From: Actinomycetes bacterium
GTDB taxonomy: Bacteria; Actinomycetota; Acidimicrobiia; Acidimicrobiales; Microtrichaceae
Reading direction: 5' to 3'
Assembly: GCA_023423215.1 (NCBI GenBank)
Contig: JAFAFZ010000592.1
Location: 1 to 6,836 of the forward strand
Length of the DNA stretch: 6,836 nt
The notes below the pieces were generated by a model, which saw only the letters and a program-made list of their open reading frames with translations, was not told the DNA's origin and ran no database searches. Within the stretch, counting starts at the first letter, position 1; each line of letters begins with the position of its first letter. The translations under genes and the position numbers were made by a program. Below, in pieces: positions 1-5,750 of the stretch.

Positions 1-457
1 GTCCGCCCGCCTGCACGCACGGCGGGCCGACCGGTGCGGCACCCTCGAACGCCGGCTCGCCGGACCAGAGGGCCCGCAGCTGCGCCACGCCGTCGTCCAG
101 GCGCTGGTGGCGGCGCTCCATCGAGGCGCCCGCGGCCAGGTAGTCGTGCTCGCGGCCGCCGATGCCGACGCCGACGGTCAGGCGTCCGTCGCTGAGCACG
201 TCGAGCGTCGCGATCTGCTTGGCGATGACCGGGATCGGGTGCGTGGGCAGCACGATCAGGTTGACGAAGACCTGGACCCGCTCGGTGAGCGCGGCCGCCG
301 CCGCGTTCGTGACGAGCATCTCCTGGTTGTGGAAGGTGATGCGCTCACCGCAGGAGATCGACGAGAACGGTCCCGAGTCGATCCCCGCGCACCAGTCGAT
401 GGTCGTCGCCCGCGTGTAGCCGCGAGCCATGGTCGGCAGTGCCACCCCGATCTGCAT
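1..457 (-). CDS. LLM-class flavin/F420-dependent oxidoreductase, N-terminal part (cut by window edge)
   Basis: The 152 visible residues begin MQIGVALPTMARGY and match the N-terminal half of the bacterial-luciferase-like (LLM) TIM-barrel family. Hallmarks are the first beta strand (IGVALPTM), a strand rich in V/L/I near residues 61-70 (VQVFVNLIVLP), and the signature KQIATLDVLSDGRL-VGVGVGGRE at about 80-103, followed by DYLAAG. Family members are cytosolic two-electron oxidoreductases using F420 or FMN. In actinomycetes the F420 users dominate, so F420 is likely, but the cofactor cannot be fixed from this part. The substrate is unknown. The ATG at 455-457 gives the canonical family N-terminus; the in-frame ATG nine codons later would remove the first strand. 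No Shine-Dalgarno precedes the start, but a -10-like TACAGT sits 7 bases upstream, which suggests a leaderless transcript. The gene has no obvious functional link to the pilin operon that ends 45 bases upstream. Confidence 0.9.
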   Translation of the reverse strand, partial: MQIGVALPTMARGYTRATTIDWCAGIDSGPFSSISCGERITFHNQEMLVTNAAAAALTERVQVFVNLIVLPTHPIPVIAKQIATLDVLSDGRLTVGVGIGGREHDYLAAGASMERRHQRLDDGVAQLRALWSGEPAFEGAAPVGPPCVQAGG

Positions 458-470
458 GGGCGGCACTGTA
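455..470 (-). promoter_or_regulatory. Candidate leaderless promoter (-10 box and start codon) of the LLM oxidoreductase
   Basis: On the minus strand TACAGT (470-465) is followed by seven bases and then ATG. The box keeps the TA---T pattern of actinobacterial -10 elements. The spacing would put the transcription start on the A of the ATG, and no ribosome binding site lies between. No good -35 hexamer is seen 17-18 bases upstream; that region is occupied by the 492-506 palindrome. This is a motif-based inference. Confidence 0.4.
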
Positions 471-491
471 CGCCCCCGAGCAGGTCGGGAT

Positions 492-506
492 CTGACGAGT
501 CGTCAG
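492..506. repeat. Perfect 15-base palindrome (7+1+7) over the stop codon of the 909-aa pilin gene
   Basis: CTGACGA-G-TCGTCAG is an exact inverted repeat. It covers the TGA stop (503-505) of the upstream gene. Relative to the proposed leaderless start at 457 it is centred near -42, over the -35 region. It could be a dimeric regulator site for the LLM gene. It could also be a short 3' hairpin for the pilin mRNA, folding as six pairs with a three-base loop, but there is no U-tract, so it is not a standard intrinsic terminator. Confidence 0.5.
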
Positions 507-3232
507 GGGTTCGCACAGGTGCCGTTGCGACCGCAGACCGTCCAGTCCAGGATCGACGGCATGCCGCCGACGCGGTCGAGCGCGGCGACGACGGTCAGCT
601 TCGGCCGCCCGTCGATCCACGAGGTCACGCGCACCTTGCGCGTCGCGATCTCGGGTGCGGTGCAGCACACGACGTCGGTCGTGGCGCCCACCGCGGCAAC
701 GCTGCCCAGGCTGTGCAGCTGAACCTCGCCGCCGAAGATCGACGCGCCGCTCGCGGCGCCGTTCCAGTGGAGGTCGAGCGCCGTGCGCTTCAGGTAGGCG
801 GGGCCGAAGAAGTTGGCCGAGGTGCCGTTCGCTGCGTCGATCGTCAGCCGCGACTGCACGACCGGCCCGGTGTAGGTGTCGGTGGTGTACATCAGCGCGA
901 CGGACTGCGGCTGCGGCTGCTCGGGTCCCCCGCAGCGGTTCTGCGCGGGCACGAACACGCCCCCGATGAACCAGCTGGTGTACTCCCAGTCGCACTCGGG
1001 CCGCGTGGACACGGTCAGCCGCGCATCACGCAGGTCGCCGATCTTCGCCAGCGTGCATCCCGGCAGCGGCAGCTCGACGTCCGAGGAGTAGTTCGCCAGT
1101 CCGGTCACGCTTCCGGTGCAGACCACGCCGTTCGCCGCCTCGAGCCGGAGCGAGACCGTCGTGCGATCGGCGCGGTTGCTCACCGAGCCGGTGCGCACGT
1201 AGCGCACGAGGACCGACAGCGACGAGAGGTGGTCGTCGTCCGCCCCCGACGTCGGCTCGATGCCGCTGAGCGTGAACGAGCGCTCCTGCGGGTCCGCGGC
1301 CGGGCGGTAGTAGTCGCACCACCGCTCGTTCAGCGCGATCCCGAGAAAGGACCGCGGCAGGTCGACGCAGACGACGCGCTGCATGGCGGCGGCGGCCGCG
1401 TCGTCGACGGCGACGGCGGCGGGATCGGTCCAGTCGTCCGCCCGCGCTTGCGTGACGCCGCTGGCCTCGCCACGCGCGTACATCACGCCGGCCGACGCCC
1501 CGGCGTTCCAGATCCGGAGCCGCTCGGTCGCCGTGGGACACCCGATGAAGCACCCGCCGCGGAACACATAGGTGAGGTTCGCCCGGACGGTCGCGCCGTT
1601 GAACGCGTCCGGAGCGGTCAGCCCGGCGCACCCACCGCTCTGGAGCTCGTAGGTCGTGGTCCGTCCGGAGTTCGGCAAGCCCGAGAACTCGCTGGTCGTG
1701 CACGCGGCGCCGGACGCCGGGGTGACGGTGAAGCTCACCTTCCTGCTCTCGATCAGGGTCACCGGGTTCTGCTCGGAACCGGTGAGCGTGAGCCGCGTCG
1801 AGGCCGACGTCGCCGAGGCGGCGCCGGACAGCTGCACGCTGAACGACGCCTGTGCCGTGCACTTGCCGGAAGAGATGTTGATCACGCAGCTCAGGGTGGC
1901 CAGCGCCGGGTTCGCCGAGTTGTTGCCGATCAGCCCGGCGACGTTGGTCACCGCCGTGATCGCCTGCGGGTTCGAGACGGTGATGGCCGTCGGCACCGTC
2001 GACTGCTGCAGCAGCGTCGGGTACTGGGTGCCAGTCGGCGACGTGTACGGGCACACGGCGAGCCGACCGGAGAGGTGCCGCAGCTCGGTGCGCGCCGAGA
2101 GGATGATGCTGGCGCCCGTGTCGGCGGTCGACCCTGCGAGGCAGGCGTTCGGGAAGTCCGTGGACATCGCCCCGCCCGTGACCGGATCCGTGCTCCAGCC
2201 GCTGGAGGTGCCGAAGACGAAGCTGGACGTCGGGTTGTCGAAGATCAGCGCGTGCCGGTCGCCCGCGGCGGCGCTCGCCGTGTTGGCGTCGAACCAGTAG
2301 CGGCCCTGCTCGAAGTGGAAGGTCTTGTTCGAGCAGCCACCGGTCCGGCTGAACCACGAGTTCAGCGTCGCCACCGCGGTCTGGTCGTAGCGACCCGGCG
2401 AGAACCGGATGACCCGCTGCGACGGGCACGCCGCCGGCAGCGGAAGCTCGGCGGGGACGGACTCGTCGATCGCGTAGTCCTGGGTCAGCGCGACGGGCAG
2501 CAGCGACGGGTCGCCGCAGGACGCGCCGGCGCTCGCGACCACCGCCGTGGCCGGGCGGACCGCGGCACCGTCGAGCACGCCGCACCCGGACGACGCTCCC
2601 AGCCCCGCGGCACCCTGGGTGTACTTCCCGCGCACCTCGACCGCCGGCGTGCCGCCGGTGTCGGTGCGCAGCGGCGCCGCTCCCGCAGCCGCGTTGACGT
2701 TGCCGTTGAACTGCAACGCGTCGCTGCCGCTCGCCACCAGCGACGGCGTCGCGCCCGCGACCGACACGGGCACGCCGGCCCACGGCCAGCCCGCCCAGTT
2801 CAGCCGTCCCGCGTAGTCCGAGCCGAGCACGTGGAGCACACCGCCCGGCTCGCCGAACTCGTCCGCCGCCTTGCGACACGTGACCTGCACGTCGGTCGAG
2901 GTGCCGACGTCCTGGAAGGGCACCTGCATGCCGGCGGCGGGCTGGGCACCGACGCCGGCGCACGGGTCCGTGTTGTCGTCCTGGTTCATGCGCAGGTGGT
3001 TGACGGCGGCGGTCGCGGCACCGTCGGCGGCGCGGGCGTCTCGAGCGGCCTGCTCCTGCGATGCGGTGATGCGGATCATCGTGATGAGCATCCCGAGCAG
3101 CGCCGCGATGGTGATCGACGTCAGGGCGATGATGGCCAGCACCGACATGAGCGCGAAGCCGTCCTCCGTCCGCCCGGAGCGACCCCGTCGACGTGCGCGC
3201 CGACTCGCAGCGCGTCGGACCCGTTCGATCAC
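503..3232 (-). CDS. Very large PilX/GspK-like minor pilin with a Cys-rich beta ectodomain (putative pilus-tip protein)
   Basis: A 909-aa protein. Residues 1-24 are a basic leader rich in Arg. G25-F26 is a prepilin-peptidase-type site, followed by a hydrophobic helix to about residue 53. Position +5 of the mature protein is Ser30 instead of the usual Glu, a trait of GspK/PilX-type pilins, which cap the filament. The remaining 850 or so residues are extracellular in style: rich in Thr, Ser, Gly, Ala and Val, with 24 cysteines (including vicinal C856-C857) and many predicted beta strands. Residues 273-315 hold two FxxGRY turns (FSPGRYD, FEQGRYWFD). Two related Cys-containing beta units appear at about 498-588 and 692-837. 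The segment near 808-837 (FFGPAY...FGGEV) resembles the FyGtiYAPnA motif of DUF7305-like pilin domains, a tentative match. The GTG start overlaps the preceding stop (GTGA) and has GAGGTG five bases upstream; the open frame extends further upstream, but that part has no pilin features. The ligand is unknown. Confidence 0.85.
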   Translation of the reverse strand: MIERVRRAASRRARRRGRSGRTEDGFALMSVLAIIALTSITIAALLGMLITMIRITASQEQAARDARAADGAATAAVNHLRMNQDDNTDPCAGVGAQPAAGMQVPFQDVGTSTDVQVTCRKAADEFGEPGGVLHVLGSDYAGRLNWAGWPWAGVPVSVAGATPSLVASGSDALQFNGNVNAAAGAAPLRTDTGGTPAVEVRGKYTQGAAGLGASSGCGVLDGAAVRPATAVVASAGASCGDPSLLPVALTQDYAIDESVPAELPLPAACPSQRVIRFSPGRYDQTAVATLNSWFSRTGGCSNKTFHFEQGRYWFDANTASAAAGDRHALIFDNPTSSFVFGTSSGWSTDPVTGGAMSTDFPNACLAGSTADTGASIILSARTELRHLSGRLAVCPYTSPTGTQYPTLLQQSTVPTAITVSNPQAITAVTNVAGLIGNNSANPALATLSCVINISSGKCTAQASFSVQLSGAASATSASTRLTLTGSEQNPVTLIESRKVSFTVTPASGAACTTSEFSGLPNSGRTTTYELQSGGCAGLTAPDAFNGATVRANLTYVFRGGCFIGCPTATERLRIWNAGASAGVMYARGEASGVTQARADDWTDPAAVAVDDAAAAAMQRVVCVDLPRSFLGIALNERWCDYYRPAADPQERSFTLSGIEPTSGADDDHLSSLSVLVRYVRTGSVSNRADRTTVSLRLEAANGVVCTGSVTGLANYSSDVELPLPGCTLAKIGDLRDARLTVSTRPECDWEYTSWFIGGVFVPAQNRCGGPEQPQPQSVALMYTTDTYTGPVVQSRLTIDAANGTSANFFGPAYLKRTALDLHWNGAASGASIFGGEVQLHSLGSVAAVGATTDVVCCTAPEIATRKVRVTSWIDGRPKLTVVAALDRVGGMPSILDWTVCGRNGTCANP

Positions 3233-5079
3233 TTCACCACCTCGGGCGGCGTGGTCGTCGGGGGGACGACGGTGCCGAGAGCGGGGACCTCGATCCATTC
3301 GGACCACGTGACCGAGCCGTTGGCGTCGGTGCCGACGCGGGCGCGTGCGGTCGCGTGCGAGGGGCACGGGTTCTGCGGGAGCGCCTTCGAGGGGTTCGGT
3401 CCGGCGCCCACCGCCTGGTTGGAGATCTGCAGGTAGCAGTCCGTGGCCGTGCGGAAGTCGAAGTCGACGAGGTAGCGGCGTGCGCCGGGCACCGCGTTCC
3501 ACAGGACGCTGACGCCGTCGTGGCGCACGTTGATCGGTGCCGGCGCTGCTCCGCCGACGGCGATCGCACGAGAGGTCGACGCGCTGCGCCCGTCGCTCGT
3601 CGTCACGGTCAGCGCGACCGTGTAGACGCCGTCGTTGGGGTACTGGTGCGTCGGTGCCGCGCCGGTGCCCGACCCGCCATCACCGAAGCTCCAGGTGTAG
3701 CTGGCGGTGCTGGTCCCGATGCCCGTGGTCCCGGATGCGTCGAACGACTGCGCCGAGCCCGGTGCCGCTGCGTCGGTGAACGAGGCGACCAGCTGACCCG
3801 GGTCGCCGGGTCCCGGCGGCGGATTCTCGGGGTCGGGCGGCGGCGCCGCAGGGTCGTTCACGGTGAACGTGCTGCCCAGGAACCCCTGCGCGCCCTGCAC
3901 GTCGGTCACGATGAGCCGCACGTCCGAGGTCCCGATCGCCGTGGCCGGCGGGGTGATCTGCACGACCGCGCCGGACAGGCGGTTCTCGGTCCCGTCGGGG
4001 TAGGTCACGATCCAGTCGATCGACTCGAGCGTCCCGTCGGGGTCGTCCGACATGCTGCCGTCGAGGGTGAAGGTGGTCCCGATGTCGCCGCTCAGCGGGT
4101 TGACCGAGGCGGCGGCACGCGGCTCGGCGTTCGACGTCTTGAGCTGCGCGTACGACGTGTTGGTGATGCCGCGGTCGTCGGTCACGGTCAGCAGCACGTT
4201 GTAGTCGCCCCGGATCGGGAGCGAGATGGTGATGTCGGGCGTCGACGCCGACCCGCTGACGAACGTCTCGGGAGCCGGCCCGTCGATCTCCCACTTGAAG
4301 GCGGCGATGGAGCGCCCCGGCGCCGCAGTCGATCCGCTCGCGCTCAGCTGGGCCACCATCGGCTGGGTGCCGCTGCGCGACACCACCTCGATCGAGGGCG
4401 TCGGGGTCGGGTTGCCGCCCACGTCGGTGGGCACCGCGGCCTCGTCGACGCGGCGGGTGGCGTTGACGGTGACGGCCTGGTTCGTGGTGCGCGGGGTGAT
4501 CGCCACGGCGACCTGGCGGCAGGGGGTGTCACCAGGCTCCGACGTGCAGGTGACCTGGGTGAGGCTCGGGTTCACGTCCCGGTAGACCTCGGTCGCGCTG
4601 ATCAGGGCACCGGTCCCGGGGTTGCAGACCCGGCGCCAGATGCTGCGCTGCGCCGGGTCCTCGGAGCTCGGCGCCTGCGAGTAGACGATCTTCTGCACCT
4701 GCTCGCCACCGGTGACCATGATCAGCTTCACCGAGCCGTTGGCGCCCGCTCCCCCGACGCAGTCGTTCTGGGACCACTGCTGGGTGAAACCCACCTGCGC
4801 GTTGGCTGCCTTGCCGGCGACGCTGACGTCCTTCGGCAGGTACGAGCCCAGCAGTCCGGCCGACGCAGTGCGCAGCATGCCGTCCTGCACGACCGGCTGC
4901 TGGCGGATCGCCAGCCCGGCCCACGCCATGAGCGGCACGAAGATGATGCCGGCGATGCCGATGACGAGCAGGAGCTCCATCAACGTGTAGCCGGCCTGGG
5001 TCGCACGCGAGCGGCGGCGACGCTGCTCGAGCAGGCGTCGGGTGCGACGGGCCGTGCGGGCGCGGACGGCGGCGGTCAC
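3229..5079 (-). CDS. PilW/GspJ-like prepilin with three PKD domains and a fibronectin-III-like domain
   Basis: A 616-aa protein. Residues 1-29 form an Arg-rich leader. The cleavage motif is canonical: G30, then Y-T-L-M-E with Glu35 at +5, followed by a hydrophobic helix to about residue 57. Residues 58-225 are a pilin-type head with four cysteines (107, 152, 178, 187). Next come three PKD-type beta-sandwiches at about 229-315 (FKWEIDG), 319-408 (IDWIVTYPDG) and 430-509. The last has the classical core YTWSFGDGG and the ending GVYTVALTVT. A Pro-rich linker (410-429) separates the second and third. A fibronectin-III-like domain (514-602, VLWNAVPGARRYLV ... WSEW) and a short Pro/Thr tail end the protein. 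PKD and Fn3 folds usually act as extracellular binding modules or spacers. The gene is second of three and its GTG overlaps the preceding stop (GTGA). PilW family members are usually a few hundred residues, so the C-terminal extension is the striking part. Function is inferred from position and motif. Confidence 0.88.
   Translation of the reverse strand: MTAAVRARTARRTRRLLEQRRRRSRATQAGYTLMELLLVIGIAGIIFVPLMAWAGLAIRQQPVVQDGMLRTASAGLLGSYLPKDVSVAGKAANAQVGFTQQWSQNDCVGGAGANGSVKLIMVTGGEQVQKIVYSQAPSSEDPAQRSIWRRVCNPGTGALISATEVYRDVNPSLTQVTCTSEPGDTPCRQVAVAITPRTTNQAVTVNATRRVDEAAVPTDVGGNPTPTPSIEVVSRSGTQPMVAQLSASGSTAAPGRSIAAFKWEIDGPAPETFVSGSASTPDITISLPIRGDYNVLLTVTDDRGITNTSYAQLKTSNAEPRAAASVNPLSGDIGTTFTLDGSMSDDPDGTLESIDWIVTYPDGTENRLSGAVVQITPPATAIGTSDVRLIVTDVQGAQGFLGSTFTVNDPAAPPPDPENPPPGPGDPGQLVASFTDAAAPGSAQSFDASGTTGIGTSTASYTWSFGDGGSGTGAAPTHQYPNDGVYTVALTVTTSDGRSASTSRAIAVGGAAPAPINVRHDGVSVLWNAVPGARRYLVDFDFRTATDCYLQISNQAVGAGPNPSKALPQNPCPSHATARARVGTDANGSVTWSEWIEVPALGTVVPPTTTPPEVVK
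3238..3243 (-). promoter_or_regulatory. Ribosome binding site that fixes the GTG start of the 909-aa pilin
   Basis: GAGGTG on the minus strand lies five bases before the GTG at 3232-3230. It sits inside the last codons (Glu-Val) of the upstream gene. This supports the GTG start over any of the upstream in-frame starts and fits the GTGA stop/start overlap. Confidence 0.65.
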
Positions 5080-5588
5080 GGTCCGGCCGCCGGACGGTAG
5101 GACTTCACGACCTCGGCGGTGCCGGTGCGGCCGCGCCAGTCGATCTGCACGGTGAGGCGCTGCGTGCCCTGGTCCAGGCCACCCGCGCACGCCGCGACGA
5201 ACGCGCCCTGCGGACCGGCGGTCTCGTCCCAGAACTCGACCTCGATGATCCGTGCCGTCATGCCCGGCTTCACCGGTGTCCAGCGCTCGGGCCACGCGCC
5301 GTACGCGGCCTCGTAGCTGGACGTCGTGGGCGGCACCGGACCGTTGCACGGCAGGTACGGGCTGGCCTTCAGGCTCTCGGTGTAGCTGCCGAGCGAGAGC
5401 TGGATCTGCTGGCGCTGCGAGGTGCCGCTCGAGGTGCGGACCAGGGTCAGCATGCCGGCGGCGAGCGCGAGGATGACGGTGCCGACCAGCACGACGCAGA
5501 TCAGGATCTCGATCAGCGAGAAGCCCGCCTGGCCCGAGGGCGCGGAGGGACGGCGGCGTGCCCGAGCGACCCCCTCCGATCCCGTCAT
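5076..5588 (-). CDS. Small PilV/GspI-like type IV prepilin (first gene of the pilin operon)
   Basis: A 170-aa protein with the typical prepilin layout: a 22-residue leader rich in Arg, Ser and Pro, cleavage after G22, and mature N-terminus F-S-L-I-E with Glu27 at +5. A hydrophobic helix runs to about residue 50 (EILICVVLVGTVILALAAG). The globular head follows, with a likely disulfide between C81 and C134, and a beta-strand ending LTVQIDWRG. The size and the VQIDW-type strand suit PilV/GspI minor pilins; a generic pilin is the alternative. ATG at 5588 is chosen because GGAGG lies eight bases upstream; the frame can be extended to a TTG at 5687, but without a binding site or a plausible leader. 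The stop overlaps the start of the next gene by four bases. After processing the protein would sit in the membrane and join the filament or its priming complex. Confidence 0.9.
   Translation of the reverse strand: MTGSEGVARARRRPSAPSGQAGFSLIEILICVVLVGTVILALAAGMLTLVRTSSGTSQRQQIQLSLGSYTESLKASPYLPCNGPVPPTTSSYEAAYGAWPERWTPVKPGMTARIIEVEFWDETAGPQGAFVAACAGGLDQGTQRLTVQIDWRGRTGTAEVVKSYRPAAGP
5081..5095 (-). promoter_or_regulatory. Palindrome/hairpin over the ribosome-loading zone of the PKD pilin
   Basis: GTCCGGC-C-GCCGGAC is an exact 7+1+7 inverted repeat ending one base before the GTG start at 5079. As RNA it can form six G/C-rich pairs with a three-base loop. No Shine-Dalgarno-like purine run is visible before this GTG. 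Ribosomes finishing the 170-aa pilin would unwind it, so translation of the second gene is probably coupled to the first. It also encodes the Arg-Pro-Ala-Ala-Gly-Pro tail of that pilin, so part of the symmetry may be codon coincidence. Confidence 0.4.
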
Positions 5589-5596
5589 CCGTGCGT

Positions 5597-5601
5597 CCTC
5601 C
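5597..5601 (-). promoter_or_regulatory. Shine-Dalgarno of the 170-aa prepilin
   Basis: GGAGG on the minus strand, eight bases before the ATG at 5588-5586. It is the best ribosome binding site in the operon and decides the start, giving a normal 22-residue prepilin leader. As the only clear initiation site free of an upstream coding frame, it probably sets the translation level of the operon. Confidence 0.75.
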
Positions 5602-5607
5602 GTCGAC

Positions 5608-5621
5608 CCGCGGCACCGCGG
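5608..5621 (-). repeat. Short inverted repeat in the operon leader
   Basis: CCGCGG-CA-CCGCGG lies six bases upstream of the GGAGG ribosome binding site, on the transcribed leader. In RNA it could form about five G/C pairs with a small loop and might limit access to the binding site. In DNA this rich in G and C, such short repeats also arise by chance. Confidence 0.25.
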
Positions 5622-5695
5622 CAGCAGGTACCCGCGCAGCGCTCTTCCCCGCTCCCCGACCCGCACGTGCGCCCACGTACCCGCCAACGAACCGC

Positions 5696-5706
5696 CCCAG
5701 TCTGGG
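5696..5706. repeat. Small palindrome over the candidate -10 region of the pilin operon
   Basis: CCCAG-T-CTGGG is an exact 5+1+5 inverted repeat. It overlaps the proposed -10 hexamer (5704-5699), the position expected for a repressor site. It is short, so chance occurrence is possible. Confidence 0.3.
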
Positions 5707-5728
5707 CCGACCGCTGCAAGAGGGTCAA
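5699..5728 (-). promoter_or_regulatory. Candidate promoter of the three-gene pilin operon
   Basis: On the minus strand TTGACC (5728-5723) matches five of six positions of a housekeeping -35 box. After 18 bases comes CAGACT (5704-5699), a weak -10 with three matches to TATAAT. Transcription would start near 5692 and give a leader of about 100 bases before the ATG at 5588. The stretch TTGA...TGCA is one of the few AT-leaning spots in the gap. The weak -10 and flanking palindromes suggest regulated expression. Confidence 0.35.
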
Positions 5729-5744
5729 TGAGCCGACCCGCTCA
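5729..5744. promoter_or_regulatory. Inverted repeat abutting the -35 box (possible operator)
   Basis: TGAGC-(6 bases)-GCTCA lies immediately upstream of the TTGACC box on the minus strand, where activators often bind. Five-base arms with a six-base centre fit a dimeric regulator footprint. No regulator gene is in the window, so its identity is unknown. Confidence 0.3.
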
Positions 5745-5750
5745 TCCTGA

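Noticed and set aside
1026..2963. A 645-residue minus-strand frame inside the 909-aa pilin gene
   Set aside because: It overlaps the real gene out of frame, has extreme Arg content and no recognisable motif.
107..3436. A 1109-residue open frame on the plus strand
   Set aside because: It runs antisense to the 909-aa pilin gene and parts of its neighbours, is dominated by Arg, Ala, Gly and Asp, and shows no domain, leader or ribosome binding site. It is a shadow of GC-rich codon use.
3233..3502. A 90-residue N-terminal extension of the 909-aa pilin
   Set aside because: The frame stays open upstream, but this part lies out of frame over the Fn3-like end of the PKD pilin, and a prepilin leader should be short. 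The GTG at 3232 has a GAGGTG site and the GTGA overlap.
3193..5100. A 635-residue open frame on the plus strand
   Set aside because: It is antisense to the PKD pilin, whose domains are unmistakable, and has the same Arg/Gly/Asp-rich shadow composition.
5080..5676. A 199-residue N-terminal extension of the PKD pilin
   Set aside because: It lies out of frame across almost the whole 170-aa pilin gene and has shadow composition. The prepilin motif sits 30 residues after the GTG at 5079, as expected.
5589..5687. A TTG start giving 33 more residues on the 170-aa pilin
   Set aside because: It has no ribosome binding site and would make an unusually long leader. The ATG at 5588 has GGAGG at the right distance.
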